Positions 53,309 through 62,818 of a DNA stretch of 64,000 nt are shown in pieces. Both the position numbers and the translations under genes were made by a program. The notes beneath the pieces are model-generated. The model saw nothing but the letters and a program-made list of their open reading frames with translations. It was not told the origin of the DNA and ran no database searches. This stretch comes from Thermogemmata fonticola (GTDB lineage: Bacteria > Planctomycetota > Planctomycetia > Gemmatales > Gemmataceae). The DNA is taken from contig NZ_JACEFB010000001.1 of the NCBI RefSeq assembly GCF_013694095.1, positions 930,001 to 994,000 on the forward strand. The letters are read 5' to 3'. The first letter of the stretch is position 1, and the number at the start of each line of letters is the position of its first letter.

Positions 53309-54826
53309 ATGGCACGAGATTTCTCTTGGCTAAAACACGCGGGCGTCGTCCTGGTCATCGGGCTGACAGCCGGGTGTAGCTCCTCCACGGACTCGTTGTC
53401 GATTGGGGAACCGCGCTCCGCTGGAAATGAGGCGGTGGAGCATTATCCGCTCCGCACGGATTGGCTGGTGGTAGGGAAAACGGGTCTGGATGGCGCGCCT
53501 AAGCGTTGGCCGACACCGGGATTTTCCCCTCTCAAGAGCGCTCAGTTTCCGCAATTGACTCCCGACCGCGATTTGGCGGAGGACATCCGCGCCCAGCTAG
53601 GACGGAACGTGCTGGACCCCGCCAATCTCACAGCCACTCAGCTCCGGCGTCTGTCCCACCTCATGGATAGCTACTTTGGCACTCCTGTTCAGCCTAGGGT
53701 CCGACTTCCTGATTGGCCCAGTTGGGTACTCATCACCCAAACACGCCCGGACCCGCAGAAAGGGGTATTTGCAAATCTGGCCAGCATCCATGCACGGTTG
53801 CAGAGTTGGGCAGGGGCGGAGCGTCAGCAGGCACGGCAGCAGTGGGAGCAGGTCCGGCATGTCTGGCAGGACCTGCGTCTGGATGATCAAATCTTGGCCC
53901 GCGGTTCCGTTTTGTACCGCCGCTGGTGCCTCGTGTGTCATGGTCCCACGGGAGCAGGGGATGGCCGGCAGGCCGTCGCGCAAGCAGCTCCGCCACGGGA
54001 TTACCGCCAGGGCATCTTCAAATTCATCACCGCCTCTCCGCCCCCGGACTTGCCCCGTGTCGGCCGAGGAGCGGCGGGCAAACCCCTCCGCAGCGACCTG
54101 GTCCGCATCCTCCGCCGCGGTGTCGACGGCTCCATGATGCCCGCCTTCCCGCATCTTCGAGACGATGAAATTGATGATCTCGTCAGCTATGTCATCCACT
54201 TGAGCATTCGCGGGGAAACAGAGTTTGCTACGATGGCCAAAGCCATGCAACCGACGGAGGAAGACCCGGATTTTGAAGGGCCGGAACTCGATGCCCTCTT
54301 CGTCAAGAACCTGGCGGATGTTCTGTATAACTGGGGCGTCGCCGCTCAATACCCGATACCCATCCCACCGCACCATATCCGGAACGAAGACGACCGGCTT
54401 CTCTCCGCCCTGCGGGGATACAAGCTGTACAACTCCGCCGAATATGGCTGCGCTTCCTGCCACGTCAAGTATGGCAGCGAACCGCAACTCAAATGGGACC
54501 TCTGGGGCGGCGTCGTACAACCCCGCAATCTGCTGCTCGGTGTTTACCGGGGCGGGCGGCAAGGCCACGACCTCTACGCGCGCATCTACGGAGGCATCTA
54601 TCCCAGCGGCATGACTTCCTTCCGCAACACTCTAACCACGGGGCCTTCCTATCCCGACCGGCCCGATAAAATCTGGAACATCGTCCACTTCCTCCAAGCC
54701 CTTGCGGACCCCTACGACCGCGATCGGCTGCAAGACCCCCAACTCCTGGAACGGTTCAAAAGACAACTCCGCCAACAAGGCGACTTTTTCCTGGATGATC
54801 TGGCCCGCGTCACCATCGAACGCTGA
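53309..54826 (+). CDS. Di-haem cytochrome c lipoprotein
   Basis: A 505-residue predicted lipoprotein (GLTAGCSS, lipid Cys23) facing the periplasm. Two haem c sites are seen: CLVCH (207-211) in an N-terminal domain with the likely distal Met in DGSMMPAF, and CASCH (381-385) in a second domain, where GGIYPSGMTSF may supply Met. Each domain has a cytochrome-c-like helix before the motif (LYRRWC, LYNSAEYGC). The first 180 residues before haem 1 have no recognised fold. It would carry electrons in a membrane-bound chain; partners are not encoded next to it. ATG 53309 is preferred over the TTG twelve bases earlier. Confidence 0.88.
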   Translation: MARDFSWLKHAGVVLVIGLTAGCSSSTDSLSIGEPRSAGNEAVEHYPLRTDWLVVGKTGLDGAPKRWPTPGFSPLKSAQFPQLTPDRDLAEDIRAQLGRNVLDPANLTATQLRRLSHLMDSYFGTPVQPRVRLPDWPSWVLITQTRPDPQKGVFANLASIHARLQSWAGAERQQARQQWEQVRHVWQDLRLDDQILARGSVLYRRWCLVCHGPTGAGDGRQAVAQAAPPRDYRQGIFKFITASPPPDLPRVGRGAAGKPLRSDLVRILRRGVDGSMMPAFPHLRDDEIDDLVSYVIHLSIRGETEFATMAKAMQPTEEDPDFEGPELDALFVKNLADVLYNWGVAAQYPIPIPPHHIRNEDDRLLSALRGYKLYNSAEYGCASCHVKYGSEPQLKWDLWGGVVQPRNLLLGVYRGGRQGHDLYARIYGGIYPSGMTSFRNTLTTGPSYPDRPDKIWNIVHFLQALADPYDRDRLQDPQLLERFKRQLRQQGDFFLDDLARVTIER

Positions 54827-55134
54827 AAACGAGATGCTCGCCGCCGAAGCCTGCAAACGATCTTTCCTCCTTCGATTCCTCCGGCTCACCAGCCCGCCGC
54901 TCTGAGCTTTGGGTTTTCCCGCATCGGCCCTCCGCCTGCCTGGCATCCCCCAGATGTTCAGACCTCCTCTTGCGAAGGTCTGGCCACAACGTGAAATGAC
55001 GGCGGTTGCTTCCCTTTTACTACCATCCAAGCTGTTGCTTCCCCATGCTACCATCTAAGATGAGGGAAAGAGCTAGGATGTGGAAGAAGCAGGATACTTC
55101 TGCAACCGCGGTTGATTGTGGAGATAACTTTGTG
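54827..55134. other. Intergenic region with tandem repeat, no gene recognised
   Basis: About 308 bp between the cytochrome and CRTAC1 genes. It holds a 7-bp stem-loop (CAGACCT 54959-54965 and AGGTCTG 54976-54982) without a T tract, and the tandem repeat listed separately. Open frame extending upstream of ATG 55135 covers part of it but looks non-coding. Confidence 0.55.
55005..55059. repeat. Imperfect tandem direct repeat of about 27 bp
   Basis: Unit 1 (55005-55031) and unit 2 (55034-55059) share GTTGCTTCCC at the left and CTACCATCYAAG at the right, differing only in a short middle part and one transition. They lie 76-130 bp before the CRTAC1 start. Paired operator sites or a simple duplication would both give this pattern. 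Confidence 0.75.
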
Positions 55135-56988
55135 ATGCGACCGAGCAACAGGGGGAGAGGCAGCGGCCTTGGCGCGCTGGTCCTCATCGCCATGATGGGT
55201 TGCAATCCTGGTGCGGCACCCCCCCCGGCGTCTACGACTCCCGCGGGGAATTCCGGTACTTCGGCTCTGCCAGCGGGACCTCCGATTTTTGAGGATGCCA
55301 CCGCCACGACCGGCATCGCTTTCACCTACCGCAACGGCGAAGAAGCCAACCACTATGCTATCATCGAATCGCTCGGCGGGGGGGTCGCCCTGCTCGACTA
55401 CGACCAGGACGGACTGCTCGACATCTTCCTAACCGGTGGGGGATATTACGTCGGGACCAAGGTCCTTGGACATCCTTGCAAGCTGTATCGCAATCTCGGC
55501 CAATTCCGCTTTCAGGATGTGACCGCTCAAGTCGGCCTCGACGTCATCTCCTTCCCTTACAGCCACGGTGCCGCCGCCTTCGACTACGACCGCGATGGCT
55601 GGCCGGACCTGCTCATCACCGGATACAATCGCCTGGTGCTCCTGAAGAATGTAGCCGATGAAAAGAATGGCCGCCGGTTCATCGATGTCACATCTGCCGC
55701 CCGGTTGAATGACAACCTCTGGTCCACCTCCGCCGCCTGGGGCGACCTCGACGGCGATGGCTATCCCGAAATCTACGTCGCTCACTACGGCGATTGGGGA
55801 TTCGAGACGAACCATCCCACGGATTGCACCTACGACGGGAAAACACGGGACGTTTGCCAGCCCCGGCGCTTCAAACCCCTGCCCCACACCCTCTACCGCA
55901 ACAACCGGGATGGGACCTTCACGGACATTTCCGAGGCCTGCAAGATTCGCAAAGATGGCAAAGGGATCGGCGTTATCCTCGTTGATGTGAACAACGATGG
56001 CCGACCGGACATCTACGTGGCCAACGACACCGATGACAATCATCTGTACATCAACCGGAGCGAAGCCGGGCAGGTCCGCCTGGAAGAGGTCGGCCTGTTT
56101 GCGGGAGTGGCGCGAGACGATCGAGGCATCGCCAACGGGAGCATGGGTCTGGATGCTGCCGATTACAATCACTCCGGCTGGGCTTCGCTGATCGTCACCA
56201 ACTACGAGAACGAATTGCCGGCGTTGTACAAGAACCGCAGCGATGCCAAGCAGATTCGCTTTTTGTACGACACCATGCCGAGCGGCTTGGCGGTCATCGG
56301 CGGCACCTATGTCAGTTGGGGCGTCGGGTTCTTCGACTTCGACTGGGATGGCTGGCAAGACCTGCTCATTGTCAGCGGGCATGCCATCCGTTTCCCGATC
56401 AAATTGGATCGCCGGCAAAAACCGCAGTTACTGCGGAACGTCCAGGGACGGTTCCGTGTTATCACCCCCCAAGGGGGCAGCTACTGTCAGCAGCCCCATA
56501 ACGCGCGAGGTGCGGCCTTTGGAGATTTGGACAACGACGGGCGCATTGATGTCGTGATTAGCCATCTCAACGAGCCGGTGTCTGTGCTGCGCAATGTTTA
56601 TTCCGCTCCGGATCATCACTGGCTGGGTCTGCACCTTCAGGGTGCCAAGCATGCCGACATCGTGGGGACACGTGTCGTCCTCGAAACGGCCCAGGGGAAG
56701 CAAACCGCCTTTGTCAAAGGGGGAGCCAGTTATGCGAGCACGAATGACCCCCGCTTGCTCTTCGGACTTGGGCCAACCACCACCATCCAGAACCTGACCA
56801 TTTACTGGCCTTCGGGCACAATCCAGAAAGTCACGGGATTGGAAGCGGATGCTTATTGGGCCATCACCGAAGGCGAAAGTGCACCCCGGCGGCGACACTA
56901 TCCCACCTCGACATCATCCGCCTCCACCGCCTCGCCTCACGAATCCCAGAAGAACGAACCCTCCCTGACAAAAACAAACCTTCCATGA
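55135..56988 (+). CDS. CRTAC1-like FG-GAP/ASPIC-UnbV lipoprotein
   Basis: A 617-residue predicted lipoprotein: a basic leader and lipobox (IAMMGC) put the lipid Cys near residue 23, which is why I choose ATG 55135 over longer frames. Repeats with calcium-binding DxDxDG cores recur: DYDQDGLLD, DYDRDGWPD, DLDGDGYPE, DVNNDGRPD, DFDWDGWQD and DLDNDGRID, forming an integrin-alpha-like propeller. The C-terminal 120 residues match the ASPIC/UnbV domain (HHWLGLHLQGAKHADIVG, GGASYASTNDPRLLFGLG). Such proteins are exported and presumably bind ligands or surfaces. Its stop overlaps the next start (ATGA). Confidence 0.88.
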   Translation: MRPSNRGRGSGLGALVLIAMMGCNPGAAPPPASTTPAGNSGTSALPAGPPIFEDATATTGIAFTYRNGEEANHYAIIESLGGGVALLDYDQDGLLDIFLTGGGYYVGTKVLGHPCKLYRNLGQFRFQDVTAQVGLDVISFPYSHGAAAFDYDRDGWPDLLITGYNRLVLLKNVADEKNGRRFIDVTSAARLNDNLWSTSAAWGDLDGDGYPEIYVAHYGDWGFETNHPTDCTYDGKTRDVCQPRRFKPLPHTLYRNNRDGTFTDISEACKIRKDGKGIGVILVDVNNDGRPDIYVANDTDDNHLYINRSEAGQVRLEEVGLFAGVARDDRGIANGSMGLDAADYNHSGWASLIVTNYENELPALYKNRSDAKQIRFLYDTMPSGLAVIGGTYVSWGVGFFDFDWDGWQDLLIVSGHAIRFPIKLDRRQKPQLLRNVQGRFRVITPQGGSYCQQPHNARGAAFGDLDNDGRIDVVISHLNEPVSVLRNVYSAPDHHWLGLHLQGAKHADIVGTRVVLETAQGKQTAFVKGGASYASTNDPRLLFGLGPTTTIQNLTIYWPSGTIQKVTGLEADAYWAITEGESAPRRRHYPTSTSSASTASPHESQKNEPSLTKTNLP

Positions 56989-57488
56989 CTGCTGACGATG
57001 TCATCCGCCTGCTGCAACTGGAACCGCACCCCACAGAAGGGGGGTACTTTCGCGAAACGTATCGTTCGGCGCTGCAACTGCCGTCAAGCATCTTGCCCGC
57101 GCATAGCGGGAGCCGTTCCTTGTCCACCGCCATTTATTACTTGCTGCGTCCAGGCCAGGTTTCCGAACTCCATCTGTTGCCCAGCGATGAGATTTTTCAC
57201 TTCTACCTGGGCCAACCTGTGGGCATGCTGCAATTGCATCCCGACGGCAGCGGCCGGGAAATCATCCTGGGACAGGACCTGAACGCTGGCCAACTGCCGC
57301 AGGTCGTCGTTCCCGCTGGTGTATGGCAAGGCAGCCGTTTGCTCTCGGATAGCGGTTTCGCTTTGCTCGGCTGCACCGTCGCTCCAGGTTTTGACTACGC
57401 CGACTATCGCCGAGGTTCCCGTGCTGAGTTGATCCAGCGCTGGCCCGCCTTTGCTCAGATTATCACACTGTTGACTCCCAACGGCTGA
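56985..57488 (+). CDS. DUF985-type cupin protein
   Basis: A 167-residue cytoplasmic protein of the cupin DUF985 family: LQLEPHPTEGGYFRETYRS at the start, TAIYYLLRPGQVSELHLLPS, FHFYLGQPVGMLQLHPDG and FALLGCTVAPGFDYADY. His residues in the usual cupin positions (SELH, FHFY) could bind metal. The function is unknown; relatives have been suggested as sugar-modifying proteins. ATG 56985 overlaps the CRTAC1 stop, so translation is probably coupled, an odd pairing of an exported lipoprotein with a cytoplasmic cupin. Confidence 0.87.
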   Translation: MTADDVIRLLQLEPHPTEGGYFRETYRSALQLPSSILPAHSGSRSLSTAIYYLLRPGQVSELHLLPSDEIFHFYLGQPVGMLQLHPDGSGREIILGQDLNAGQLPQVVVPAGVWQGSRLLSDSGFALLGCTVAPGFDYADYRRGSRAELIQRWPAFAQIITLLTPNG

Positions 57489-57556
57489 TCCTCAGCGATC
57501 GCTCCCTTGCTGGAGAAGAAACGTTATTGCCAGAGGGAAACGTTGCCCTCAGCCCG

Positions 57557-58411
57557 TCAACGTTCCGGAGTCCCTTGGTCCGCCCAGCGACGCTCCAGTA
57601 CGAGCCGATCGTACCACGAGGGGAAGAACCACGACTCCGGCCACAGGCCGAGCAAACGGCAGTACAAGGGTGCCAGCCAATCGGGCAGGAAGCGAGCCAA
57701 GACGGAGGGGCCTGTTTCACCGAGATAAATGAGATCGCCGGGTTGGAGGGGAACATTGTACAGCGTAGGCAAGCCGTAGAGTGCGGAACGGACATCGCAA
57801 CGAAACACCTGCGGGCGCTGGCCCTGAGCCACTCCGGGACGGACGACATAAATCTGACCCAGTTGCGTGCCCGGCGGCAGCCCTGAAATCCGCTTGAGGA
57901 AATCCAGGACGGTTTCGGGACCCTGATAGGGCACGATACGGAGCCGACCGCGGATTGGGCCATGCACGAAGAGGTATTGGCCTCGCGGTTCCACCAATCG
58001 CAGTTGGACAGCATCCGGCGGAATCTGTACGGACTGTGCCAGCAGGTCTCGGCTTTCGCTGACCGTCAAGCCTTCCACGCGCGGTTCCGCGGGCAGCCCC
58101 AAGGGCAAGCGTCCATCCAGACTCACGGCCACCAAGGCATCCCACTGCGGTTGGGTGTCAAAGCGGACTTCCACCACGTCGCCACAGGCTAAGCGGTAGT
58201 GCGGATGCGGTTCGATGGCCCGGACCGCCTGCGGCGCTTCCAGCCCCGGCCTTGGACAAGTTTGCCGCAAGAGCTGCTGCTCCGTACAGCCACTTCCCAA
58301 GATAAGCCACGCCGACAATAGGCTAGCTGTGCAGAGCAAACCCCTCTGCGCTGGCGCAACTGTCCATCTTCTGCCTTCCGTACATAAGGACACATATCGT
58401 TTTTCGGCCAA
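57557..58411 (-). CDS. Polysaccharide-export (Wza/SLBB-type) lipoprotein
   Basis: A 284-residue predicted lipoprotein (LGSGC, lipid Cys near residue 42). The poly-export domain is seen in HYRLACGDVVEVRFDTQP and VSLDGRLPLGLP, followed by SLBB-like segments (GQYLFVHGPIRGRLRIVPYQ and VLDFLKRISGLPPGTQL) and a PLQPGDLIYLGE strand. A C-terminal amphipathic, aromatic-rich tail could be a membrane-spanning helix as in Wza. Such proteins form outer-membrane exit channels for polysaccharide. The start is uncertain: TTG 58411 and GTG 58393 are in frame and neither has a clear ribosome-binding site. No capsule genes are nearby. Confidence 0.8.
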   Translation of the reverse strand: MAEKRYVSLCTEGRRWTVAPAQRGLLCTASLLSAWLILGSGCTEQQLLRQTCPRPGLEAPQAVRAIEPHPHYRLACGDVVEVRFDTQPQWDALVAVSLDGRLPLGLPAEPRVEGLTVSESRDLLAQSVQIPPDAVQLRLVEPRGQYLFVHGPIRGRLRIVPYQGPETVLDFLKRISGLPPGTQLGQIYVVRPGVAQGQRPQVFRCDVRSALYGLPTLYNVPLQPGDLIYLGETGPSVLARFLPDWLAPLYCRLLGLWPESWFFPSWYDRLVLERRWADQGTPER

Positions 58412-58542
58412 TGCAAGGCCACATCTTCAGCAGAATCGGCCCAGCTTAGCATCGGTCCACCTCAAACCCTGTAGCCTTCTCGGCTACTCGCCGCCCCCGC
58501 AGAGGAAAGAGGCGGAGTCAGATTCCCCGGACCGCCGGCGGG

Positions 58543-61500
58543 TCAGAGAGGTGGACCGGAACGCGGGCGCCGTTCCCGCCACAAGAGGGTTTGGTAGCAG
58601 CGGCGGATGGCTGTGGTGTGCCGGCGCCAGTCGTCCCAGAAGGACTCCAGCCGGGGATAACCCAGGCGTCGGGCCAAGCGGGTCAACTCCGCCGGGTCCT
58701 CCGGCAGTTCGTTGAGCGGCCGGTCCGTAACAATGCGCAATCGGGCCTCGACCAGGCGGAGGAAGGAGTAGCCGGCGCGCAGAACGGCCAGTTCGCCCTC
58801 CGCCATCAGCCGCTGTTCTTCGAGTGCATCCAAAGCATCCCAGACATTCGGCTGGAGGATAGACGGATATTGCGCGCCATGCTTCATTTGCAGCAACTGG
58901 ACCAGGAATTCCACATCCGCCAGGCCGCCGGGCGCCCGCTTGAGGTTCCTCGGACTGCCGTTGATTTCCAATTTGCGCCGCATGGCTTCCCAAGCGTCCA
59001 GGCTCTCGGCGGTCCACGGACGGGCAAAGAGAGCTTCGCGCAGCAAGGCGTGCATTGCTTGGCACAAAGGCGGCGGACCCCGGAGAACCCGCGCGCGGGT
59101 CAGAGCTTGGCGTTCCCAGTCTTGGCAATCGGACTGAGCAAAGTAACGCCGGAACTCGGAAAGCGGCAAGACGAGCGCGCCGGATTTGCCAGTGGGCCGG
59201 AGGCGCATATCGACCGCATAAAGCCGGCCCCAGGGTCCCATCTGGCTCGCCCGGCGAATGATCGCCCGCACCAGTTCGGTGAAATACACAGAGTTGGCTT
59301 GCCCTTCGGTCGTTTGTCCCTCCGCTTCGTACAGGAGCAGCAAATCCAGATCGCTGTGGTAACTGATCTCCCGGCCGCCGAGCTTGCCCAATCCCAAAAG
59401 CACGTAAGCGCAAGGCTCCGCCGCACCCCGGTCAGGGTGCAGGGGAATCCCCCAGCGGCGCTGCATCTGGGGTTCCACCAAATCGATAATCTGCAAGAGG
59501 ATCGTCTCGGCCAGATCCGAGAGGGCGGCTGTCGTCTGCCGGATGGTGGATCGTCCTAAGAGGTCGCTGACGCCGATGCGGAGCAATTCCTTGTCCTGGA
59601 AGCTGTGCAAGATCGGTTCAGGGTCATCGGCTCCGCGGCACAGCTCGGCCAATTCCGCTCGCAATTCCGCGGCAGTCCGTGGTTGATTCAGGACGAGACT
59701 ATCCAGCAGCTCGTCGATCATTCCCGGATTATTGATCAGCAGGCCCGAAAGAAAGGGGCTGCTGGCACAAAGCTCGACGTAAAGCTGCAAGCAGGCGGGA
59801 TGCTGGCTGAACAACTCCCAGAGGACGGCCTTGGCCCCCAGCGAGGCAGACACCCGTTCCAGTTGGGTCAAGGCGTCATCGGGATCGGGAGTATCTGCGA
59901 CGGCGGCGAGCAGGCGGGGTGCAATGCTGGCGAGAAAGTGCCGACAGCGGCGGGAGGACAAAAAGGGTACGGACTCCCGCGCCAACTGCGTCAAGTTCAG
60001 ATACGCACGGGGAATATCCCGGAACCGATAACGGCTCAGGACCGCCTGGATCATTTCCACTTCGGGTTCGGGGTCGAGGATCAGATCGCTTTCCGGCTCG
60101 GCTTTATCCCCCGCGTCGGCGAAAGTCTGATGCAATAGGTGATTGAGAATGGTGCGGGTCAAACTTGTCTTGTCCTGCAAATCTTTGAGAAAGCGATCGA
60201 GAGGATCGACGAGGAGAGCGGAGGTATTGAGCGAGGGGAGGGGAGGCTCTTCGTCGAGGGGTGAGCGCCGTTGCGGCGCATGACCGGCTTCGGTCGGTGA
60301 AAGGGTGCGTGAGCCTGAGAGTGTGAGCGATCCCAGTGAACGATGGGGTGAGGCGGCATATCCCAGGCGTAGGGCCAATTGCCGCAAGCGCTCGGTATCG
60401 GCGGGCAAGGTGTGGGTTTGCAGGTCGCAGAGCAACTGAAGGCGATGTTCGGTGGTGCGGAGGAAGCGGTAGGCGTCGGCGAGCAAATAGGTCTCCTGGG
60501 GAGTGAGGCAGCCCGCGATTTCCAGGGCTTCCAGAGCCAGGAGGGTGTTGCGCTGTCGGACGGCGGGCAAGTCTCCGCCATTGAGCAACTGGAGGAACTG
60601 CACCGTGTATTCGATGTCCCGGATGCCTCCTGGCCCATGCTTAATATCTCTGGGAAAATCTCCTTCCCCCCGGCGGCGTGCTGCCCGTTCCTCCATGCGG
60701 CGCTTGAGGGCTTTGACCTCGTTGATCTCCGCGAAACTGAGATATTGCCGATAAACAAACGGCTCCAGGGCGGCCTGGACCTCCCGGCCCAAGGCGGCAT
60801 CGCCAGCCACCGGGCGGAGTTTGATCAATGCCTGGCGCTCCCACGTCCGCCCCATCGTGTCGTAATAATGCAGAGTGCTTCGCAGGCTCCGCGCCAAAGG
60901 ACCGCGTTGCCCCTCTGGACGCAAGCGCAGATCGACACGATAAGCGACACCCTCCTCGGTATGACTCGACACGAGGCGCACCAACTCGGCGACAATCCGG
61001 GAAAAACACTCGCTGTTCGTGATCCCCGGCCGGCGCCCGCTTGTGGTTCCCTCATGGTCATACACCACGATCAGGTCAATGTCGCTGGAGTAATTCAGCT
61101 CTTCTCCGCCGAGTTTTCCCAGGGCCAATACGGCCAGCCGAGCCGGAGAGCCGTCCGGAGCGGTTGGAACGCCGAAACGTGCGGTGATCGTGCGGTAGGC
61201 ATGCTGCAAGGCGGCTGCGATCAAGGCCTCGGCCACGCGCGACAGTTCCCGTGTGATCTCTTCCAGGGAACGCTGGCGGATGATGTCGTTGATCCCAATC
61301 CGCAGCAGATGGCGGTGGCGGAAGCGGCGAAGAGCCTGTAACACGGAGACATCATCTGGGGCCAAGCGAATTTCACTTTGCAGCTCGGCGAGAAGTTCTG
61401 CGGTGGTAGGGACACTGCGGGGGGGATGGCGGATCGCCTCTAGCCATTCGGGATAGCGGGCGAGGGTGTCAGCAAAAAACTGGGACACTCCGAGGAGTTG

Positions 61501-61761
61501 CACCAGGATTTCCAATCCTTTCCCACGTCCTTCGAGGAGGTGTGCCCAGCGCTCCTGCATGCCCGGCCGGCTGGCCAAGCGCTCCAGGTGATTCAACGCC
61601 ATGTCCGCGTCGGGGCAGTGAGGCAGGAAACGCCGCAAGAGAGCACAGAGTTGCGGCCAGTGTTCCTCTCCAAGGTGGTGGGCCAATCCCGCAAGGTTCC
61701 GCCGGCCCCGTTCCGGGTCGCGGAGGAATTTCAAAAGTACCTCGTCTGCCGCGCTTGGCAT
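58543..61761 (-). CDS. glnE: Bifunctional glutamine synthetase adenylyltransferase/deadenylylase
   Basis: A 1072-residue enzyme that adenylylates and deadenylylates glutamine synthetase in response to PII and glutamine. Two nucleotidyltransferase halves are clear: LGKLGGEELNYSSDIDLIVV in the N-terminal (deadenylylase) half and GLGKLGGREISYHSDLDLLL in the C-terminal (adenylylase) half. Each is followed by the metal-binding VDLRLRPEG or VDMRLRPTG and a helical GlnE domain (FPRDIKHGPGGIRDIEYTVQ, NLKRAPGGLADVEFLVQLLQ). Slightly longer than the enterobacterial enzyme, with a Ser/Pro-rich linker between halves near residue 490. It complements the nitrate assimilation genes elsewhere in the window. 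No glnA or glnB is seen. Confidence 0.95.
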   Translation of the reverse strand: MPSAADEVLLKFLRDPERGRRNLAGLAHHLGEEHWPQLCALLRRFLPHCPDADMALNHLERLASRPGMQERWAHLLEGRGKGLEILVQLLGVSQFFADTLARYPEWLEAIRHPPRSVPTTAELLAELQSEIRLAPDDVSVLQALRRFRHRHLLRIGINDIIRQRSLEEITRELSRVAEALIAAALQHAYRTITARFGVPTAPDGSPARLAVLALGKLGGEELNYSSDIDLIVVYDHEGTTSGRRPGITNSECFSRIVAELVRLVSSHTEEGVAYRVDLRLRPEGQRGPLARSLRSTLHYYDTMGRTWERQALIKLRPVAGDAALGREVQAALEPFVYRQYLSFAEINEVKALKRRMEERAARRRGEGDFPRDIKHGPGGIRDIEYTVQFLQLLNGGDLPAVRQRNTLLALEALEIAGCLTPQETYLLADAYRFLRTTEHRLQLLCDLQTHTLPADTERLRQLALRLGYAASPHRSLGSLTLSGSRTLSPTEAGHAPQRRSPLDEEPPLPSLNTSALLVDPLDRFLKDLQDKTSLTRTILNHLLHQTFADAGDKAEPESDLILDPEPEVEMIQAVLSRYRFRDIPRAYLNLTQLARESVPFLSSRRCRHFLASIAPRLLAAVADTPDPDDALTQLERVSASLGAKAVLWELFSQHPACLQLYVELCASSPFLSGLLINNPGMIDELLDSLVLNQPRTAAELRAELAELCRGADDPEPILHSFQDKELLRIGVSDLLGRSTIRQTTAALSDLAETILLQIIDLVEPQMQRRWGIPLHPDRGAAEPCAYVLLGLGKLGGREISYHSDLDLLLLYEAEGQTTEGQANSVYFTELVRAIIRRASQMGPWGRLYAVDMRLRPTGKSGALVLPLSEFRRYFAQSDCQDWERQALTRARVLRGPPPLCQAMHALLREALFARPWTAESLDAWEAMRRKLEINGSPRNLKRAPGGLADVEFLVQLLQMKHGAQYPSILQPNVWDALDALEEQRLMAEGELAVLRAGYSFLRLVEARLRIVTDRPLNELPEDPAELTRLARRLGYPRLESFWDDWRRHTTAIRRCYQTLLWRERRPRSGPPL

Positions 61762-61824
61762 GACAACTCAGTATCCGTGAAAGGGATGTGCTCGTGAAGA
61801 CCCCCGGCCCTTCATGTCATTGGC

Positions 61825-62406
61825 TCATGAGCTAACGGAACCTGCTCCGCTGATTCGGCCCAATTCCTGTCGATACAGTTCATAGTCCCGCGCACCGAAG
61901 GTGCAGAAAATGAGGCGCTCGCAGGCGTCGTGCCGCTCCAATTCTTCCAGAACAGTGCGTACAGCGATCGGGCAGGCTTCTTCGGGCGGATAACCGTAAG
62001 CTCCGGTACTGATCGCCGGAAAAGCAATCGAGCGTAAGCCATGCTGCCGTAACAAAGCGAGGGAGTTGCGATAGCAGGCGGCCAGGCGCTCGGCTGCTTC
62101 CGCCGGCGTCCACTCACGGTACACCGGCCCCACGGTGTGGATGACATAGCGGGCCGGGAGTTGTCCGCCGCCGGTGATCACAGCCTCGCCCGCGGCCAAG
62201 GGCCGCCCGCCCCGCTGCTCCATGATCTGTCGGCATTCCTGAAGGATGGTTGGCCCACCGGCACGATGGATCGCTCCGTCCACCCCGCCCCCGCCCGCCA
62301 GCCACGGATTGGCAGCGTTCACAATCGCGTCCACCGCCAACTGCGTGATGTCGCCTTGCACAACCTCCACGCGGCACCCATTCCTGGTCAACTCTGTTGC
62401 CACCAT
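61825..62406 (-). CDS. Macro-domain protein (O-acetyl-ADP-ribose deacetylase-like)
   Basis: A 193-residue cytoplasmic macro domain of the YmdB/MacroD type, which removes ADP-ribose-linked acyl or aspartyl groups. Signature residues are GDITQLAVDAIVNAANPWLA, the GGGGVDGAIH loop, YVIHTVGPVY and the second loop AISTGAYGYP. A GAGGAGAG ribosome-binding site precedes the ATG. It follows glnE's 5' end on the same strand by 63 bp and could share its transcript, though a functional link is not obvious. The macro fold is secure; the exact substrate is inferred. Confidence 0.92.
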   Translation of the reverse strand: MVATELTRNGCRVEVVQGDITQLAVDAIVNAANPWLAGGGGVDGAIHRAGGPTILQECRQIMEQRGGRPLAAGEAVITGGGQLPARYVIHTVGPVYREWTPAEAAERLAACYRNSLALLRQHGLRSIAFPAISTGAYGYPPEEACPIAVRTVLEELERHDACERLIFCTFGARDYELYRQELGRISGAGSVSS

Positions 62407-62818
62407 GCTTCTCTCCTCACTCCCGCTGACTTTGCCTGGGCGGATGTGGGTACAATGTCATCCCCACCCAAATGCCCTAGATGAAACTCCCAGGACGCTG
62501 CCCACTTTAGCTCACCTTCCACCTCGGCTCACTTTCATTATGGTGTGTCTCTCTCTCAGAGGGCAATCATTCCCGCTGCCAGAGGATGAACCAGATTTGT
62601 CAGGTGGCTAAGACGGATATGCCAGCGGAATCACCAGACAAGCATGCCGCGGAGCCTCCAGATAAGGAGGGGCCTTAAAGGCTGGAGAAAGAGTTCCTCC
62701 GGCGTGCCCTGAGTATGTCAAAGCCAGAGCAACTTCCAGCGCGAGAGTGGATGAGCCATTCTGATGGCGGGCGGCGTTCATCGAACTGTTGGACTGATGA
62801 GGATAACGGAGGCGGGAT
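62407..62818. other. Intergenic region with no recognised gene
   Basis: About 410 bp between the macro-domain gene start and the protease gene stop, both minus strand. Only very short frames occur. One plus-strand 30-codon frame (62586-62678) has an SPDK/PPDK repeat but its purine run abuts the ATG and is too close to serve as a ribosome-binding site. Confidence 0.55.

Noticed and set aside
54959-54982. Hairpin with 7-bp arms after the cytochrome gene, considered as a terminator
   Set aside because: It has a ten-base loop and no T tract on either strand, so terminator function is not supported.
62586-62678. 30-codon frame with an SPDK/PPDK internal repeat
   Set aside because: The purine run abuts the ATG with no spacing, there is no recognised family, and such a short frame is expected by chance.
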